Positions 33,451-34,116 of a stretch of DNA of 34,116 nt are shown here, piece after piece (positions within the stretch are counted from its first letter, which is position 1; every line of letters begins with the position of its first letter). The notes under the pieces are model-generated. The model saw only the letters and a list, made by a program, of their open reading frames with translations. It searched no databases and was not told the DNA's origin. The stretch spans positions 1-34,116 of the forward strand of contig CAYPST010000037.1 of NCBI GenBank assembly GCA_964413425.1, read 5' to 3'. The translations under genes were made by a program, and so were the position numbers. Origin of the DNA: DATFLS01 sp964413425. Its GTDB lineage: Bacteria; Fidelibacterota; JAANXI01.

Positions 33451-33960
33451 TTATTGTCCATAGGTCCACTGAAAGGGCTTGACCTTTTTGTCAGTATATG
33501 TTCGTATATGACTCTTGAATCATACCACGAAGTGTTACTTTGAATGCCACCACCTCTGTTGCATGGTATCTCTGGGGGGGACTGAACCAGCCCTCGATGT
33601 GATTCAACCAGAATGCAGACTGGACTGTCATGCACATGGAGCTTGTGCTGCGACAGTCCACGCAGTCAAAGCTTCGTTTGTTTGGGCCGAGCATTTCTCC
33701 ATGCTGAGACGGGGCTGAATATCCCGGTATTTGCGACCCAGAACCCGCAGAAGTTTGAGAAAAGTGGCATTGGTATTCCGGTTGCCTGCCGGGTCGATTA
33801 CCTCGCTATGGAGAATGGCCAAGATTATCTTCAAATTCACCTTCCCGTGGTGTTGGTAGGTGTTGGTTGATCTGTGCGAGCCACCCCCCTGGAGAGGAGC
33901 ACAGTCTGATACCGCTGAACCAGTCGCCGTTTGTTCTTCTGGTTGCGGGCATAACTCTGA
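33451..33960 (-). pseudogene. Decayed IS630-type transposase remnant
   Basis: On the minus strand three frame segments follow one another with the order of motifs seen at the C-terminal half of IS630-family transposases. TYQHHGKVNLKIILAILHSE and FLKLLRVLGRKYRDIQP come first (to 33628). FWLNHIEGWFSPPQRY follows, matching the family's 'SWLN.IE.WFS..QR' (to about 33491). KPFQWTYG near 33470 matches 'KPF.WTY'. There are two frameshifts. The position where the family has the catalytic 'DN' reads EK, and the N-terminal helix-turn-helix part is absent before the window end. It is clearly inactive. I saw no terminal inverted repeats. The right boundary is approximate. Confidence 0.7.
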
Positions 33961-34116
33961 ATAGGTGTATGAACTCTAAGCAACAGGAGGTAAAGAGCTT
34001 AGGATTTATATGTCTTATGCAAAGGAGACTCTATGATCTGGGAGAATACGAAATATATTATCCTGAATAATTCATAAAATTTCTCAAGGCACAAAATAAC
34101 AAGATTTTGGTGTGGT
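33961..34116. other. Right edge, no gene identified
   Basis: This AT-rich end of the window contains two good Shine-Dalgarno-like sites (GGAGGT at about 33986 and AAGGAG at 34022). The second precedes an ATG at 34033, but the frame encodes only 14 residues. I recognise no gene, RNA or repeat here. Confidence 0.4.

Noticed and set aside
33485..33515. ATATGTTCGTATAT, similar to half of the shared palindrome
   Set aside because: It lacks the AACATAT half and lies inside the transposase remnant, not a promoter region.
34033..34077. 14-codon frame preceded by AAGGAG
   Set aside because: It is too short and has no conserved feature to call as a gene from this sequence alone.
1..34116. CRISPR arrays, tRNA or rRNA genes, integrases, attachment sites
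   Set aside because: No regularly spaced repeats, cloverleaf-like segments or recombinase motifs were seen on reading through the window.

Overview
The window is a carbohydrate-utilisation locus from a Gram-negative bacterium, most likely an uncultured lineage of the FCB superphylum (Bacteroidota, Calditrichota, Marinimicrobia or KSB1-like). Supporting signs are a TonB-dependent receptor with an N-terminal carboxypeptidase-regulatory-like domain, a secreted protein with a C-terminal 'NPYN' FlgD/T9SS-type domain, and a PorV-like outer-membrane protein. There are also several Tat and Sec signal peptides and a lipoprotein. Strong Shine-Dalgarno sites precede most genes, which argues against a typical Bacteroidia member. 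The phylum cannot be fixed from this sequence alone.

Layout. (1) 14-8188, + strand: TonB receptor, CTD-bearing surface protein, PorV-like protein and a first Tat-signal FucI/AraA-like protein, closed by a clear intrinsic terminator (8207-8253). (2) 8444-16401, +: GH3 lipoprotein, GH2 and two more Tat-signal FucI/AraA-like proteins. (3) 16402-16854: non-coding region with an AT-rich promoter overlapped by a 32-bp inverted repeat. (4) 16855-22258, +: cytoplasmic module of BadF-type sugar kinase, cupin glucose-6-phosphate isomerase, cupin type-II-like phosphomannose isomerase, long class I phosphomannose isomerase and an MFS sugar porter. (5) 22510-26895, +: secreted GH42 and a second GH2. (6) 27157-28017, -: a truncated, multiply frameshifted remnant of an AraA-like sugar isomerase. 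(7) 28021-33157: divergent PA14-containing GH3 (-) and third GH2 (+), with a palindrome in the shared promoter region that matches the one in (3). (8) 33158-34116: hairpin, tandem repeat and a decayed IS630-type transposase remnant.

How it may work together (inference): secreted GH2, GH3 and GH42 enzymes trim a beta-linked glycan. The TonB receptor and its partners handle outer-membrane uptake. The MFS porter imports a monosaccharide, which the kinase and three phosphosugar isomerases convert to fructose-6-phosphate. The unusual element is the set of three divergent FucI/AraA-fold proteins with Tat signals, which would place a normally cytoplasmic isomerase fold in the periplasm beside the glycosidases. 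No regulator, SusD, tRNA, rRNA or CRISPR array was found. A shared palindrome links the sugar-phosphate operon to the distal GH3/GH2 pair.
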